Shown here: piece after piece, positions 40,464-48,516 of the stretch
How positions within the stretch are numbered: the stretch's first letter is position 1
Layout: each line of letters opens with the position of its first letter
Assembly: GCF_002204745.1 (NCBI RefSeq)
Contig: NZ_NIRR01000022.1
Coordinates: 1-64,000 of the forward strand
Direction: 5' to 3'
DNA: 64,000 nt
Source of the DNA: Hymenobacter amundsenii
GTDB taxonomy: Bacteria; Bacteroidota; Bacteroidia; Cytophagales; Hymenobacteraceae
Position numbers and translations under genes: made by a program
The notes under the pieces: generated by a model
The model's input: the letters and a program-made list of their open reading frames with translations, nothing else
Told to the model about the DNA's origin: nothing
Databases searched by the model: none

Positions 40464-41204
40464 CTAGGGGCGCATCTGCCCCGTCTGATTGTTCACTCCT
40501 GGCCGGGGCACGGTTACTGAACGGACGCTTCGTTCAATGCCCAACGCCGTCACTTCCATCTGGTCGACATAAGGAACTTTGGGTGACTTTGCAGCGGCAG
40601 CCAGGGCTGCTTGGTGAGCACGCAGCTCGTTTTGCCCAACCATCGTAAACCCGACTCGCAAAAAGAACCGGGCGGCCACTGGTTTGCCTTGGTACACGGC
40701 GGGAATCCAGCGGTCGGGCAACACTATTACCGCTGCCCATACCGCTTCTGCACAGTCTTTTGAAGGGGTTGACTCTATTTTGTAATCGACCGACTGCCCC
40801 TGTTCGGTAACCACGTAAGAGAGCACCACCACTCCCTGCACTTGGTTTTGCAGCGCCGATACCGGATAGCGCGTTTTGCTGGCCAGATCGACAAGCCGCT
40901 TGTCGCGGCTGCCCATGTATTGCGGAGCGCGACTGGGATGTACTTCCTGCCATTTGTTATCGATGTTGAGCAGGTAACGCGCCGTATCGGGGCGGCTGTA
41001 GGCAATACGGCTCGAATCGTAATTCATGCGCAACGTGAGTTCGCCCTGCCGGTCGTAGTACTCCCAGATGCCGGTGGGCTGGCCGCTGGTTAGTGCCCCT
41101 TTCTCATATACGGGCTGCGTGGGACTTGCTGTATTTTTGCGGTTGCGTTGCGCAGTGGCCGATAACGTAGCTAATAGGAGCAGTACGGTGTATAATTTTC
41201 TCAT
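40464..41204 (-). CDS. TonB C-terminal-domain protein with MORN-like repeat, 246 aa
   Basis: Secreted or periplasmic. Signal-like start LYTVLLLLATLSATAQ. Residues about 35-65 contain a MORN/YwqK-like segment (GQPTGIWEYYDRQGELTLRM). About residues 110-200 form a TonB-C domain (TRYPVSALQNQVQGVVVLSY, VVTEQGQSVDYKIESTPSKD, AVIVLPDRWIPAVYQGKPVA). TonB-C domains here often serve as adaptors in envelope complexes rather than true TonB, because no N-terminal membrane anchor and Pro-rich spacer is visible. The start at 41204 (MRKLYTVLLL) is chosen so that the signal begins directly. Confidence 0.78.
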   Translation of the reverse strand: MRKLYTVLLLLATLSATAQRNRKNTASPTQPVYEKGALTSGQPTGIWEYYDRQGELTLRMNYDSSRIAYSRPDTARYLLNIDNKWQEVHPSRAPQYMGSRDKRLVDLASKTRYPVSALQNQVQGVVVLSYVVTEQGQSVDYKIESTPSKDCAEAVWAAVIVLPDRWIPAVYQGKPVAARFFLRVGFTMVGQNELRAHQAALAAAAKSPKVPYVDQMEVTALGIERSVRSVTVPRPGVNNQTGQMRP

Positions 41205-41309
41205 GGTTGCTTGCTGAATTCCGGCCATCGGATAATTTACGCTGCAAATAAAGCATTTCCCGGCAATAGTATTGGCACCGGGTTGCCCGCTATTCTCGAC
41301 TACTAGCGG

Positions 41310-41317
41310 TACTTTTG
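41310..41317 (+). promoter_or_regulatory. -7 promoter box TACTTTTG of the deaminase gene
   Basis: Exact TAnnTTTG match 36 bases before the ATG at 41354. Confidence 0.5.
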
Positions 41318-41353
41318 TCGTTTGCGCTTACTCTCACTTCTCCCCCGAATACT

Positions 41354-41788
41354 ATGGACGAATTCATGCAGGCCGCCATTGATGAAGCGCGCCAGGGCCG
41401 CCAGGAAGGCGGTATTCCGATTGGCTCGGTGCTCGTGCGCGACGGCAAACTCGTGAGCCGCGGCCGCAACAAGCGCGTGCAGGAGGGCAACGCCATCAAG
41501 CACGGCGAAATGGACGCCCTGATGAACGCCGGCCGCCAGCGCACCTACCGCGACACGGTGCTCTACACCACCCTGATGCCCTGCTACATGTGCGCCGGCA
41601 CCATCGTGCAGTTCAAAATCCCGAAAGTAGTGGTGGGCGAGGCCCGCACCTTCGGCGAGTCGAAGGCTTTTCTGGAAAGCCACGGCGTGGAAGTGGAAAT
41701 TCTCGACCTCGACGTATGCGTGCAGATGATGGAAAGCTTCATCGAGGACGAGCCCGAGCTCTGGAACGAAGACATCATGGAGCTATAA
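41354..41788 (+). CDS. cytosine-deaminase-like zinc nucleoside deaminase, 144 aa
   Basis: Zinc hydrolase of the CDA superfamily. Seen: HGEMDALMNAG (His ligand and catalytic Glu) and PCYMCAGTIVQF (two Cys ligands), then IPKVVVGEARTFGESKAFLE and the C-terminus ELWNEDIMEL. These features, especially the acidic WxEDI ending and the KxxVVGE strand, resemble yeast-type cytosine deaminase (Fcy1) more than cytidine or guanine deaminases, so free cytosine to uracil is the favoured reaction, moderately sure. The start at 41354 (MDEFMQAAIDEARQ) gives the family length. The true cytidine deaminase gene is at 51117. Confidence 0.83.
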   Translation: MDEFMQAAIDEARQGRQEGGIPIGSVLVRDGKLVSRGRNKRVQEGNAIKHGEMDALMNAGRQRTYRDTVLYTTLMPCYMCAGTIVQFKIPKVVVGEARTFGESKAFLESHGVEVEILDLDVCVQMMESFIEDEPELWNEDIMEL

Positions 41789-41863
41789 GCCGGTTGCTTA
41801 CGTTAAGAACCGGGAACGCCCGCCAGGAATGGCGGCCGCTGCCGGCCCTTCTTTTTTCTTGCC

Positions 41864-42184
41864 ATGTCTGATTTACCCGTTTCCAACGCCCCTTTCGCCG
41901 CCACCAAAAAGTGTCCGCACTGCGGCCGCTGGACCGAGTGGCATCAGCAGCCCACCAACCTTTGCCAGCACTGCGGGCAGGTGCTGGAGCCCGCCCGGGC
42001 CGCCGCCGATGAGCGCCGCCAGCAGCAGGCCGATGCCCCCCTGGCTCCGGTGCTGCTCATCGAAATAAAGCCCGATGACAACCTGTTCGTCAAGTTTTTC
42101 AAGTACCTCATTCGGGGTGGGCAGCTGGCTTTTGCTGCCTTTATGGCCTTTATGATGTGGCTGCTGGCCGCCGTGGCCGGATGA
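41864..42184 (+). CDS. zinc-ribbon protein with one membrane helix, 106 aa
   Basis: N-terminal double CxxC: KKCPHCGRWTEW and NLCQHCGQVLEP, a zinc-ribbon; then an Ala/Gln-rich linker, and a C-terminal membrane helix (FAAFMAFMMWLLAAVAG). The ribbon faces the cytoplasm if the usual positive-inside rule applies. Function unknown. The stop codon overlaps the ATG of the next gene (ATGA), so the two are translationally coupled. Confidence 0.75.
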   Translation: MSDLPVSNAPFAATKKCPHCGRWTEWHQQPTNLCQHCGQVLEPARAAADERRQQQADAPLAPVLLIEIKPDDNLFVKFFKYLIRGGQLAFAAFMAFMMWLLAAVAG

Positions 42185-42594
42185 AGCGCCTGCCTGCCGA
42201 ACTGCGCCACCCGCTGTTTTTGCTCGGCACGGCCGCGTACGTGGTGCTGGTGGTGTATCGGCACGGCGGGCCGCTGTCGGCCCGCTGGCATTGGCCCCCG
42301 CTACCGGCCCTGGTGCGCCATCACCTAGCCGATGTTCTGACTTTGCCGCTGCTGCTCACGCTGGAGCTCTGGGGTCTGCGGCGCCTCTACTTCCGCCAGC
42401 CGGCCTTCGTGCTGCCCACCTCCTGGATTTTCAGTTCCTGGGTGGTTATCAGCATCTGGTTCGAGGGCCTGCTGCCTCACTTCGACGCGCGCGCCACGGC
42501 CGACTGGCTCGACGTAGGAGCCTATGCGCTGGGCGGCCTGATTTTTGGGCACTGGCTGAACCGCCCGGCCCCTACCCGACCCGGCCGGCCCTAA
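42181..42594 (+). CDS. small polytopic membrane protein, 137 aa
   Basis: About three to four hydrophobic helices: HPLFLLGTAAYVVLVVYRHG, LADVLTLPLLLTLELWGLRR, TSWIFSSWVVISIWFEGLLP, and LDVGAYALGGLIFGHWL. No catalytic motif seen. The ATG at 42181 overlaps the stop of the zinc-ribbon gene by 4 bases, so it is probably made from the same mRNA. Function unknown; annotated relatives in the phylum include small Mg/citrate-type transport proteins, but I see nothing that proves this. Confidence 0.65.
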   Translation: MKRLPAELRHPLFLLGTAAYVVLVVYRHGGPLSARWHWPPLPALVRHHLADVLTLPLLLTLELWGLRRLYFRQPAFVLPTSWIFSSWVVISIWFEGLLPHFDARATADWLDVGAYALGGLIFGHWLNRPAPTRPGRP

Positions 42595-42631
42595 CCCCGG
42601 CACCACCTTTACGCGTATAGCAGCGTATTCT

Positions 42632-42659
42632 GGCCCCGCTGGCACTCCGCCGGTGGGGC
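42632..42659 (+). terminator. weak terminator-like hairpin after the membrane-protein gene
   Basis: 11-base arms (42632-42642 and 42649-42659) pair with two G-T pairs, followed by TTT. It lies between the coupled pair and the MscS gene. Confidence 0.4.
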
Positions 42660-42730
42660 TTTGTGTTGCGGTTCTTCTTGGCCTATAGCGCATAGCCCCC
42701 TGTGGATTCTAATTTCAAGCTCCTTAATTA

Positions 42731-43555
42731 ATGAACCGCGACTTCCACCATATCCTGGCTGCTTACTGGGAGCAGTTTCTGTTTGTGCTGCCCAAGCTGC
42801 TGATTGCGCTAGTGCTGCTGGCCGTAGGCCTGTTTATCGCCAGCCGGCTCAGCGCACTGCTAGGCCGCCGCTTGCACCGCCGCTCGGCCGACCCGCTGCT
42901 GGCCGATTTTCTGACCCAGATCAGTAAGTGGGTGCTAGGGCTGATTGTGCTGCTGGTGGCCCTGAACGTGCTGGGATTTACGGGCGTGGTGGGCAGTTTG
43001 CTGGGCGCGGCGGGCGTGTCGGCGTTTATTGTGGGCTTTGCCTTCAAGGACATTGCCGAGAACTTCCTGGCCGGTGTCATTCTGGCCTTCAACCGGCCAT
43101 TTCGTATCGATGACACCGTGCAGATCAAGGACCTGGTGGGCCACGTGGTAGCCCTGAACCTGCGCACGACCCTGGTGCGCACCTTCGACGGCAAGCACAT
43201 CTTCCTGCCCAACTCCATGGTGCTCAAGGAGCCGCTCACCAACTACACCCGCGACGGCGACCTGCGCATGGATTTTCTGCTGACCGTAGAGCTGGAGCCC
43301 GCCGATACGCCCGTCGTGGCCACTACCATCATCCTGCGCTACCTGCAAACCGTGCCCGAAGTGCAGGCCGGCCTCCGAACGCCCTACGTGAACCTGGAAA
43401 AAGCCACCACCACCACCGCCGACCTGCGGGTATATTTCTGGGGCGACGCCGAGGATTACCGCCGCGGCGTGCTCCAGCTCAAAAGTCGTCTGATGCAACA
43501 GGTGAAGCAGGAGCTGGTCGGAGCCGGTTTCAGCGTGCCAGCACTGGCGGGTTAG
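42731..43555 (+). CDS. small-conductance mechanosensitive channel (MscS family), 274 aa
   Basis: Inner-membrane channel that opens under membrane tension. Three TM helices are visible: LPKLLIALVLLAVGLFIASR, ISKWVLGLIVLLVALNVLGF, and the pore helix LLGAAGVSAFIVGFAFKDIA with the Gly/Ala packing pattern typical of MscS TM3. The beta domain follows (NRPFRIDDTVQIKDLVGHVV, ALNLRTTLVRTFDGKHIFLP) and then an alpha/beta C-terminal part. Length matches E. coli MscS (286). It lies directly upstream of a ClC channel gene (178 bases), both probably part of osmotic/ion homeostasis, but each seems to have its own start region. Confidence 0.92.
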   Translation: MNRDFHHILAAYWEQFLFVLPKLLIALVLLAVGLFIASRLSALLGRRLHRRSADPLLADFLTQISKWVLGLIVLLVALNVLGFTGVVGSLLGAAGVSAFIVGFAFKDIAENFLAGVILAFNRPFRIDDTVQIKDLVGHVVALNLRTTLVRTFDGKHIFLPNSMVLKEPLTNYTRDGDLRMDFLLTVELEPADTPVVATTIILRYLQTVPEVQAGLRTPYVNLEKATTTTADLRVYFWGDAEDYRRGVLQLKSRLMQQVKQELVGAGFSVPALAG

Positions 43556-43578
43556 GTTAGTAGCCAGTGGGAGTGGTG

Positions 43579-43606
43579 GGTCATGCTGAGCATGTGGCGC
43601 ATGACC
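43579..43606. repeat. GGTCATGC palindromic element after the MscS gene
   Basis: Arms GGTCATGC (43579-43586) and GCATGACC (43599-43606), 23 bases past the MscS stop. Same position and general design as the other post-stop elements. Confidence 0.5.
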
Positions 43607-43733
43607 GTTCTTTTCCTGGCAACTGGCAAATGAACACTGGCCAGTCGCCACTGGCAGCTGAAAATCATCACCCAACCTCGCTTTTCGTTAGGTTGCAGTT
43701 TCATTACCGGCTGCTTTCCCGCCACCGCCGCTT

Positions 43734-45518
43734 ATGCCTCAGAATACTATTCACCGGTTGCTACTTCCGCTGCTGATGTGGCGCGTGCGCCACATCAGCG
43801 ACCGGGCCTACCTGATTCTGGTGAGCGTGCTGGTAGGGTTGCTGGCGGGCTTGGCGGCGGTGGGGCTCAAAACGCTGGTACATGGCTCTCAGGGGTTATT
43901 GCGGGCCTGGGTACCGCCCCAGTACCAGGTATTCAGCAGCTCGCTTTACCCCATTATCGGCATTGCCCTCACGGTGCTGTTCACGCGCTATTTCCTGGCC
44001 GGCGACCTGGGCCGGGGCATCGGGCCGGTTATCTACGACATTGCCCGCCGCGGCAGTATCGTGCCCCGCAGCAAGCTGTACTCGCAGCTCGTATCCTCCT
44101 TCCTGACGGTTACGTTTGGCGGCTCGGCAGGTCTGGAGGCCCCGATTTCGGTGACCGGCTCGGCCATTGGCTCCAACGCGGCGCGGGTGCTGCGCATCGG
44201 GCGGCGGCAGCGGCGGCTGCTCACGGCCTGCGGAGCAGCAGCGGGCATCGCAGCCATTTTTAACTCCCCCATCGCGGGGGTGCTGTTCGCGGTGGAAGTT
44301 ATTTTGTCGGAGCTCTCGGCGGCCTATTTCGTGCCTTTGCTAATTGCCTCAGCCACGGCCACTGTCGTTTCCAAGGCGTTGTACGCGGGCCAGCCCTTCG
44401 TGCTCATCACCACCAGCTGGCCCGTCGATGCGGTACCGCTCTACCTGATGCTGGCCGTGTTCACGGCCCTACTCTCGGTCTACATGATTAGGGTGTACTT
44501 CTGGGCTGACCGCTTTTTCAGTCATTTCACGACCGTTTTCTGGAAGGTGCTGCTCGGCGGGCTGGCCCTAGGCAGCCTCGTATTCATATTTCCACCCCTC
44601 TATGGTGAAGGCTACGACATCGTGCAGCTACTGCTCGGCGGCCACTCTGAGCAGCTCCTCAATGGTTCGCTCTTCGATGTGTTCGATGACCAAAGCGCCT
44701 GGCTGGTGCTGGTAGTGGCGGCGGGCAGTATGTTGCTCAAAGTGACGGCCACCACCATTACCATCGGCTCGGGCGGCAACGGGGGCATGTTCGGCTCGTC
44801 GCTGTTTGCCGGGGCGCTGTGCGGCTTTATTTTCGCCCGGCTCATCAACCTGAGCGGGCTCTATCCGATTTCGGAGGTGCATTTTATTGTACTTGGCATG
44901 GCCGGCACGCTGGCCGGCGTGGTGCACGCCCCGCTCACAGCCATCTTCCTGATTGCCGAAATAACGGGCGGCTACGCGCTGTTCGTGCCACTGATGGTGG
45001 TCACGTCGGGCTCTTACCTGATTACGCGCTACTTCGAGCCCTACTCGGTGTACACTCGCAAGCTGGTGCAGAAGGGCGTCTATATCAACCACGACCGCGA
45101 CCGGAGCCTGCTCGCCCGCCTCGATGTGGGCCGCCTGTTACAAACCGATTTTCATCCCGTGCACCCCGACGACACGCTGGGCGAGCTGGTAAACACCTTC
45201 CGTCACGCCTCGCGCAACCTGTTTCCGGTAGTAGACGACGACGGCCACCTGCTCGGCGTAGTCAGCCTCGACACGGTGCGCGACGCCCTCTTCGACGACG
45301 CCCATTACACCACCACCCGGGTGCGCGAACTGATGGACGAGCCTCTGGCTGTCGTCCGCCCCGACGATACGCTACTCGACACGCTGCGCTGCATGGAGCA
45401 GCTCGACGCCTGGGCCCTGCCCGTACTCGACCTCGATAACCGGTACCTGGGCTTCCTACTCAAATCCAACATCCTGGCCAATTACCGCCGCCAGCTCCTC
45501 AAGGACAGCGGGGAGTGA
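43734..45518 (+). CDS. ClC-family chloride channel/transporter with CBS pair, 594 aa
   Basis: Multi-helix membrane protein, about residues 20-440, with a C-terminal CBS pair (about 455-590). Seen: LILVSVLVGLLAGLAAVGLK as first helix, the conserved GSAGLEAPISVTG that corresponds to the ClC GxxGxE-P Glu-bearing filter motif, a second conserved loop ATTITIGSGGNGGMFGSSLF, and LGMAGTLAGVVHAPLTAIFL. The CBS pair includes VHPDDTLGELVNTFRHAS and VVRPDDTLLDTLRC. The gating Glu suggests a Cl-/H+ exchanger or channel; which one cannot be told. Length normal for ClC with CBS. Confidence 0.9.
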   Translation: MPQNTIHRLLLPLLMWRVRHISDRAYLILVSVLVGLLAGLAAVGLKTLVHGSQGLLRAWVPPQYQVFSSSLYPIIGIALTVLFTRYFLAGDLGRGIGPVIYDIARRGSIVPRSKLYSQLVSSFLTVTFGGSAGLEAPISVTGSAIGSNAARVLRIGRRQRRLLTACGAAAGIAAIFNSPIAGVLFAVEVILSELSAAYFVPLLIASATATVVSKALYAGQPFVLITTSWPVDAVPLYLMLAVFTALLSVYMIRVYFWADRFFSHFTTVFWKVLLGGLALGSLVFIFPPLYGEGYDIVQLLLGGHSEQLLNGSLFDVFDDQSAWLVLVVAAGSMLLKVTATTITIGSGGNGGMFGSSLFAGALCGFIFARLINLSGLYPISEVHFIVLGMAGTLAGVVHAPLTAIFLIAEITGGYALFVPLMVVTSGSYLITRYFEPYSVYTRKLVQKGVYINHDRDRSLLARLDVGRLLQTDFHPVHPDDTLGELVNTFRHASRNLFPVVDDDGHLLGVVSLDTVRDALFDDAHYTTTRVRELMDEPLAVVRPDDTLLDTLRCMEQLDAWALPVLDLDNRYLGFLLKSNILANYRRQLLKDSGE

Positions 45519-45524
45519 TTTCTT

Positions 45525-45750
45525 GAGCTATTAGCTTATGGCTGTCAGCTGACAGTTCTATTTTGATCCTCAAGTTCTTCCTGACGTGGCAGCGGCTGCC
45601 TTTCTTGGAAAGAGCGGAGAAAACCGAAACTTGGCTTCGTTTCTACTGTGCATCCGACGCGACGCGGTTGTACCTTGCGGCCTTCCTCTTTTAGCTGCTT
45701 AGCTTATCCCCGGTTGCTTTAAGCACGAGAGCTAACAGCTGACAGCTAAC
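45525..45750. repeat. TTAGCT/CAGCTGACAG inverted repeat pair before rnhA
   Basis: Left unit 45525-45558 (GAGCTATTAGCTTATGGCTG then TCAGCTGACAGTTC) and right unit 45729-45750 (GAGCTAACAGCTGACAGCTA then AC) are partly inverted copies; a third fragment TTTAGCTGCTTAGCTT lies at about 45691. The spacer of about 170 bases has a weak TACCTTGC box at 45671. The right unit ends 12 bases before the rnhA start codon. Confidence 0.5.
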
Positions 45751-45761
45751 AACTCAAAACC

Positions 45762-46214
45762 TTGATTTACCTGTTTACCGACGGCTCCTCGCGGGGCAAC
45801 CCCGGCCCAGGCGGCTACGGCGCACTGCTGCGTTTCGGCCCCCACGAGAAAGAGCTGAGCGAGGGCTTCCGCCTGACCACCAACAACCGCATGGAGCTGC
45901 TGGCCGTGATTGTAGGCCTTGAATCCGTCAACCGCCCCGACTTGCCCATTACAGTCGTGACGGATTCGCGCTACGTAGTGGATTCGGTGGAGAAGAAATG
46001 GGTATTTGGGTGGGCTAAAAAGGCCGATTTCGGCAAGAAGGCCAACGAGGATTTGTGGCGGCGCTTCATTAAGGTATACCAGCAGCGTACGGTGCAGTTT
46101 CGCTGGGTACGCGGCCACAACGGCCACCCCGAAAACGAACGGTGCGACCAGCTGGCCGTACGTAGCGCCACCCGCGGCCCGCTGCTGATCGACGCAGGCT
46201 ACGAGGCACTTTAG
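45762..46214 (+). CDS. rnhA: ribonuclease HI, 150 aa
   Basis: Cleaves the RNA strand of RNA-DNA hybrids (R-loops, Okazaki primers). The four acidic active-site residues appear in TDGSSRGNPGPGG (Asp7), NNRMELLAVI (Glu46), VTDSRYVVDS (Asp68) and HNGHPENERCDQLAV (Asp, about 130), in the order and spacing of E. coli RNase HI. Length is the same as single-domain type 1 enzymes. The start is a TTG (45762); the N-terminal beta strand begins IYLFTDG right after it, so no earlier start is needed. It is flanked on both sides by repeat elements (45525-45750 and 46228-46308). Confidence 0.92.
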   Translation: MIYLFTDGSSRGNPGPGGYGALLRFGPHEKELSEGFRLTTNNRMELLAVIVGLESVNRPDLPITVVTDSRYVVDSVEKKWVFGWAKKADFGKKANEDLWRRFIKVYQQRTVQFRWVRGHNGHPENERCDQLAVRSATRGPLLIDAGYEAL

Positions 46215-46227
46215 CTTCTGTGGTCAA

Positions 46228-46308
46228 AGCGCAGCGAAGAATCGCGCATGAATTCGTTGTCACGGTCCACGGTCGCTCAACAATTCACGCGCGATTCTTC
46301 ACTGCGCT
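46228..46308. repeat. AGCGCAGCGAAGAATCGCGC palindromic element after rnhA
   Basis: Arms 46228-46259 and 46278-46308 are inverted repeats with about four differences, around an 18-base spacer; 13 bases past the rnhA stop and 33 bases before the TrmN6 gene. Additional short TGGTCA/TGACCA repeats flank it. Confidence 0.6.
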
Positions 46309-46341
46309 CTGAATAAGGTTCTGACCACTGACCACTCAAAA

Positions 46342-47064
46342 ATGCCCAACACCTACTTCCAGTTCAAGCAATTCCGCATCGAGCAGGACGCCTGCGCCAT
46401 GAAGGTGTGCACCGACGCCTGCGTGCTGGGTGCGGTGGCAGCGGTGGAAGACGCGGGCCGCATTCTCGACATCGGTACCGGCACCGGCCTGCTGGCCCTG
46501 ATGGCGGCCCAGCACAACCCCACAGCGCACATCGAAGCCGTGGAGCTCGATGCCGCCGCGGCGGGGCAAGCGGCGGCCAACTTCGCGGCTAGCCCTTGGG
46601 CTGCCCGGCTGCGGGTGCATGCGCTGCCGCTGGCGGGGCTGGCCGCGACTGGTCCCGCCGCCTTCGACCACATCCTCTGCAACCCACCCTTTTTCCGCCA
46701 CGCCCTCCGCTCGCCCGATGCCCGGCGCACCACCGCCCGCCACGCCGCCGATGATTCGCTGACATTCGCGGAGCTAGCCCGATTCGCCGCCGATTTTCTG
46801 GCCGCCGCCGGCCGGCTTACCGTGCTGTTGCCCCCACCCGAAATGGGCGAAATGGAGCGCGAGGCAGCGGTCGTGGGTCTGTTCCCAGCCACCCGGCTGG
46901 TGCTGCGCCACCGCGCCACCAGCAAGCCGCTGCGCCACATCGTTGCGTTCGGCCGGCAGGCGGGGCCAATACGGGAGCAGGAACTGCCGCTCCACGAACC
47001 CGACTCGGTAGACTACACCGCCTGGTTTCGGGAGCGGCTGGGACCGTTTTATCTGGCATTGTAA
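46342..47064 (+). CDS. tRNA1(Val) adenine-37 N6-methyltransferase-type enzyme (TrmN6/YfiC), 240 aa
   Basis: SAM-dependent methyltransferase. Seen: opening FQFKQFRIEQDACAMKVCTD, SAM-binding ILDIGTGTGLLALMAAQ, and the amino-methyltransferase catalytic motif LCNPPFFRHAL (NPPF). These are the hallmarks of the YfiC family, which makes N6-methyladenosine in tRNA1Val in E. coli; the substrate here is inferred. Length (about 245) fits. It lies downstream of rnhA but separated by the palindromic element. Confidence 0.83.
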   Translation: MPNTYFQFKQFRIEQDACAMKVCTDACVLGAVAAVEDAGRILDIGTGTGLLALMAAQHNPTAHIEAVELDAAAAGQAAANFAASPWAARLRVHALPLAGLAATGPAAFDHILCNPPFFRHALRSPDARRTTARHAADDSLTFAELARFAADFLAAAGRLTVLLPPPEMGEMEREAAVVGLFPATRLVLRHRATSKPLRHIVAFGRQAGPIREQELPLHEPDSVDYTAWFRERLGPFYLAL

Positions 47065-47133
47065 GGTGGCCGCCTCATTAAACAGGGCTCATGGGAGCAC
47101 CCAATCACTTATTTCAACTTTCCTGCTACAACT

Positions 47134-47637
47134 ATGAAATATCTACTTGCTGCGCTATTTGTGGGCTGTTGCACTTGGAGTTGCAAGAAAGACTCCATGC
47201 CCAACGGCAATAGTATGCCGCCTACTCTCGATTTTGTTGTGCTTGATAAACAGGGGAATAATTTACTGACTGACATTTCAACACCCATCCAGGTTTCAGC
47301 GGTTAAAAGTAACGGGCAGACTGTTTTTTTAGGCGCTGAGTGTGCTGGCGGGGAATGCACGATGATTCGGGCCACTGGCCGCGTGGGCACAGCGGTGCCG
47401 GGCTATGCTTTCTACTACTCTACGCTCGGGGCTTCACTAGCCAGCAGCGACGGCCTCAAAACCTGGTACCTGACGCTCGGCGGCAAAACCGATACGCTCT
47501 ACTACGACGTGCAAAAAACCAGGCCCAACGACCCGCTATTCAGATACGACGTGAAGGCGGTGCTTTTCAACGGGCAGGTTGCGCTCCGCGAACACCCCAG
47601 CCAGCCGCCGCTTTACGTGTTCCGACGCAAACGCTGA
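47134..47637 (+). CDS. hypothetical lipoprotein, 167 aa
   Basis: Start KYLLAALFVGCCTWSC: lipoprotein signal with two Cys close together; the lipidated one is likely Cys16 (TWSC). Mature protein is beta-rich with short repeats (SLDFVVLDKQGNNLL-like region, LKTWYLTLGGKTDTLYYDVQ) and a Cys pair (AECAGGEC). No family recognised; typical of small surface lipoproteins of the phylum. AT content is higher in the first 200 bases. Confidence 0.72.
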   Translation: MKYLLAALFVGCCTWSCKKDSMPNGNSMPPTLDFVVLDKQGNNLLTDISTPIQVSAVKSNGQTVFLGAECAGGECTMIRATGRVGTAVPGYAFYYSTLGASLASSDGLKTWYLTLGGKTDTLYYDVQKTRPNDPLFRYDVKAVLFNGQVALREHPSQPPLYVFRRKR

Positions 47638-47744
47638 GAGTGCAGGACCTGGCTTCCTCGCCCCAAGTATTATAATCTGTCAGGGCCAAATCAGTCTAAG
47701 CCATTATGGTCCTACAATGCGTTCCGGCCGGCCGCCATACCGTT

Positions 47745-48467
47745 TTAGTTCCGGTGCTCTTTAGCCGGTGGCAGTGGCAGCAATGTGGCCAGCGTGCCGA
47801 GCTTCTGCTGGTGCAGCTGGCCCAGCAAGTCGGCGGGTAGGCGGGCGAAGTCGGCGGCGGGGTAGTGGCGCAGCACCCGGCCCTCGGCCAGCACCGTAAT
47901 TTCGTCGCAGAGCTCCGTGAGGGAGCCCAGCAGGTGCGAGGTAAGCAGGATACCAGTACCCTGTTGGCGCAAGCGGCGCAGCACTTCCATCAGCAGCAGG
48001 TTAGCGCTTAGGTCGAGGCCGTTGAAAGGCTCATCGAGGACGAGGTAGCGAAAATCCTGCACCAGCAACGCCAACAAGGCCAGTTTTTTCTTCATGCCAG
48101 CCGAGTAATCCTCGGCGTACTGGTCGAGGGGCAGTTCCAGTAGCTCGTTCCAGGCCGCCAGGCTGGGCACTGGCCGGCCCCGGGCTTGCAGGCAGAACGC
48201 CACGTACTCGCGGCCCGTGATGCGGGGGTAAAAGTAGGGCTCGTAGGGCAGCAGCCCGGTACACGCCCGAATACCCAGGCCGCTGGTTTCGCGCACCGTG
48301 CCCTGGTAGTCGGCGTGCAGCCCGTACAGGCAATGCAGCAGCGTTGTTTTGCCCGCCCCATTGGCTCCCACCAGCCCGTGCAGGCTCCCGGGCCGCACGC
48401 CTAAATCAATGTGCGCCAGTACGGTCTGCGAGCCAAAGTCCTTGCGTAAGCCCTCGATTACCAGCAT
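47745..48467 (-). CDS. ABC transporter ATP-binding subunit, 240 aa
   Basis: ATPase of an ABC exporter. Seen: Walker A GANGAGKTTLLHC, a Q-loop region (LPYEPYFYPRITGREY), signature YSAGMKKKLALLAL (a deviation from LSGGQ, common in exporters of this type), Walker B YLVLDEPFNGLDLS, and H-loop TSHLLGSLTE. Upstream on the same strand are the two pieces of its probable permease (48517-49463), so the order is permease then ATPase. The cargo is unknown. Confidence 0.88.
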   Translation of the reverse strand: MLVIEGLRKDFGSQTVLAHIDLGVRPGSLHGLVGANGAGKTTLLHCLYGLHADYQGTVRETSGLGIRACTGLLPYEPYFYPRITGREYVAFCLQARGRPVPSLAAWNELLELPLDQYAEDYSAGMKKKLALLALLVQDFRYLVLDEPFNGLDLSANLLLMEVLRRLRQQGTGILLTSHLLGSLTELCDEITVLAEGRVLRHYPAADFARLPADLLGQLHQQKLGTLATLLPLPPAKEHRN

Positions 48468-48516
48468 AATGGTTGATAGTTATCAGTTGTTGGTTGTCAG
48501 TTGATGACCAGCCACG

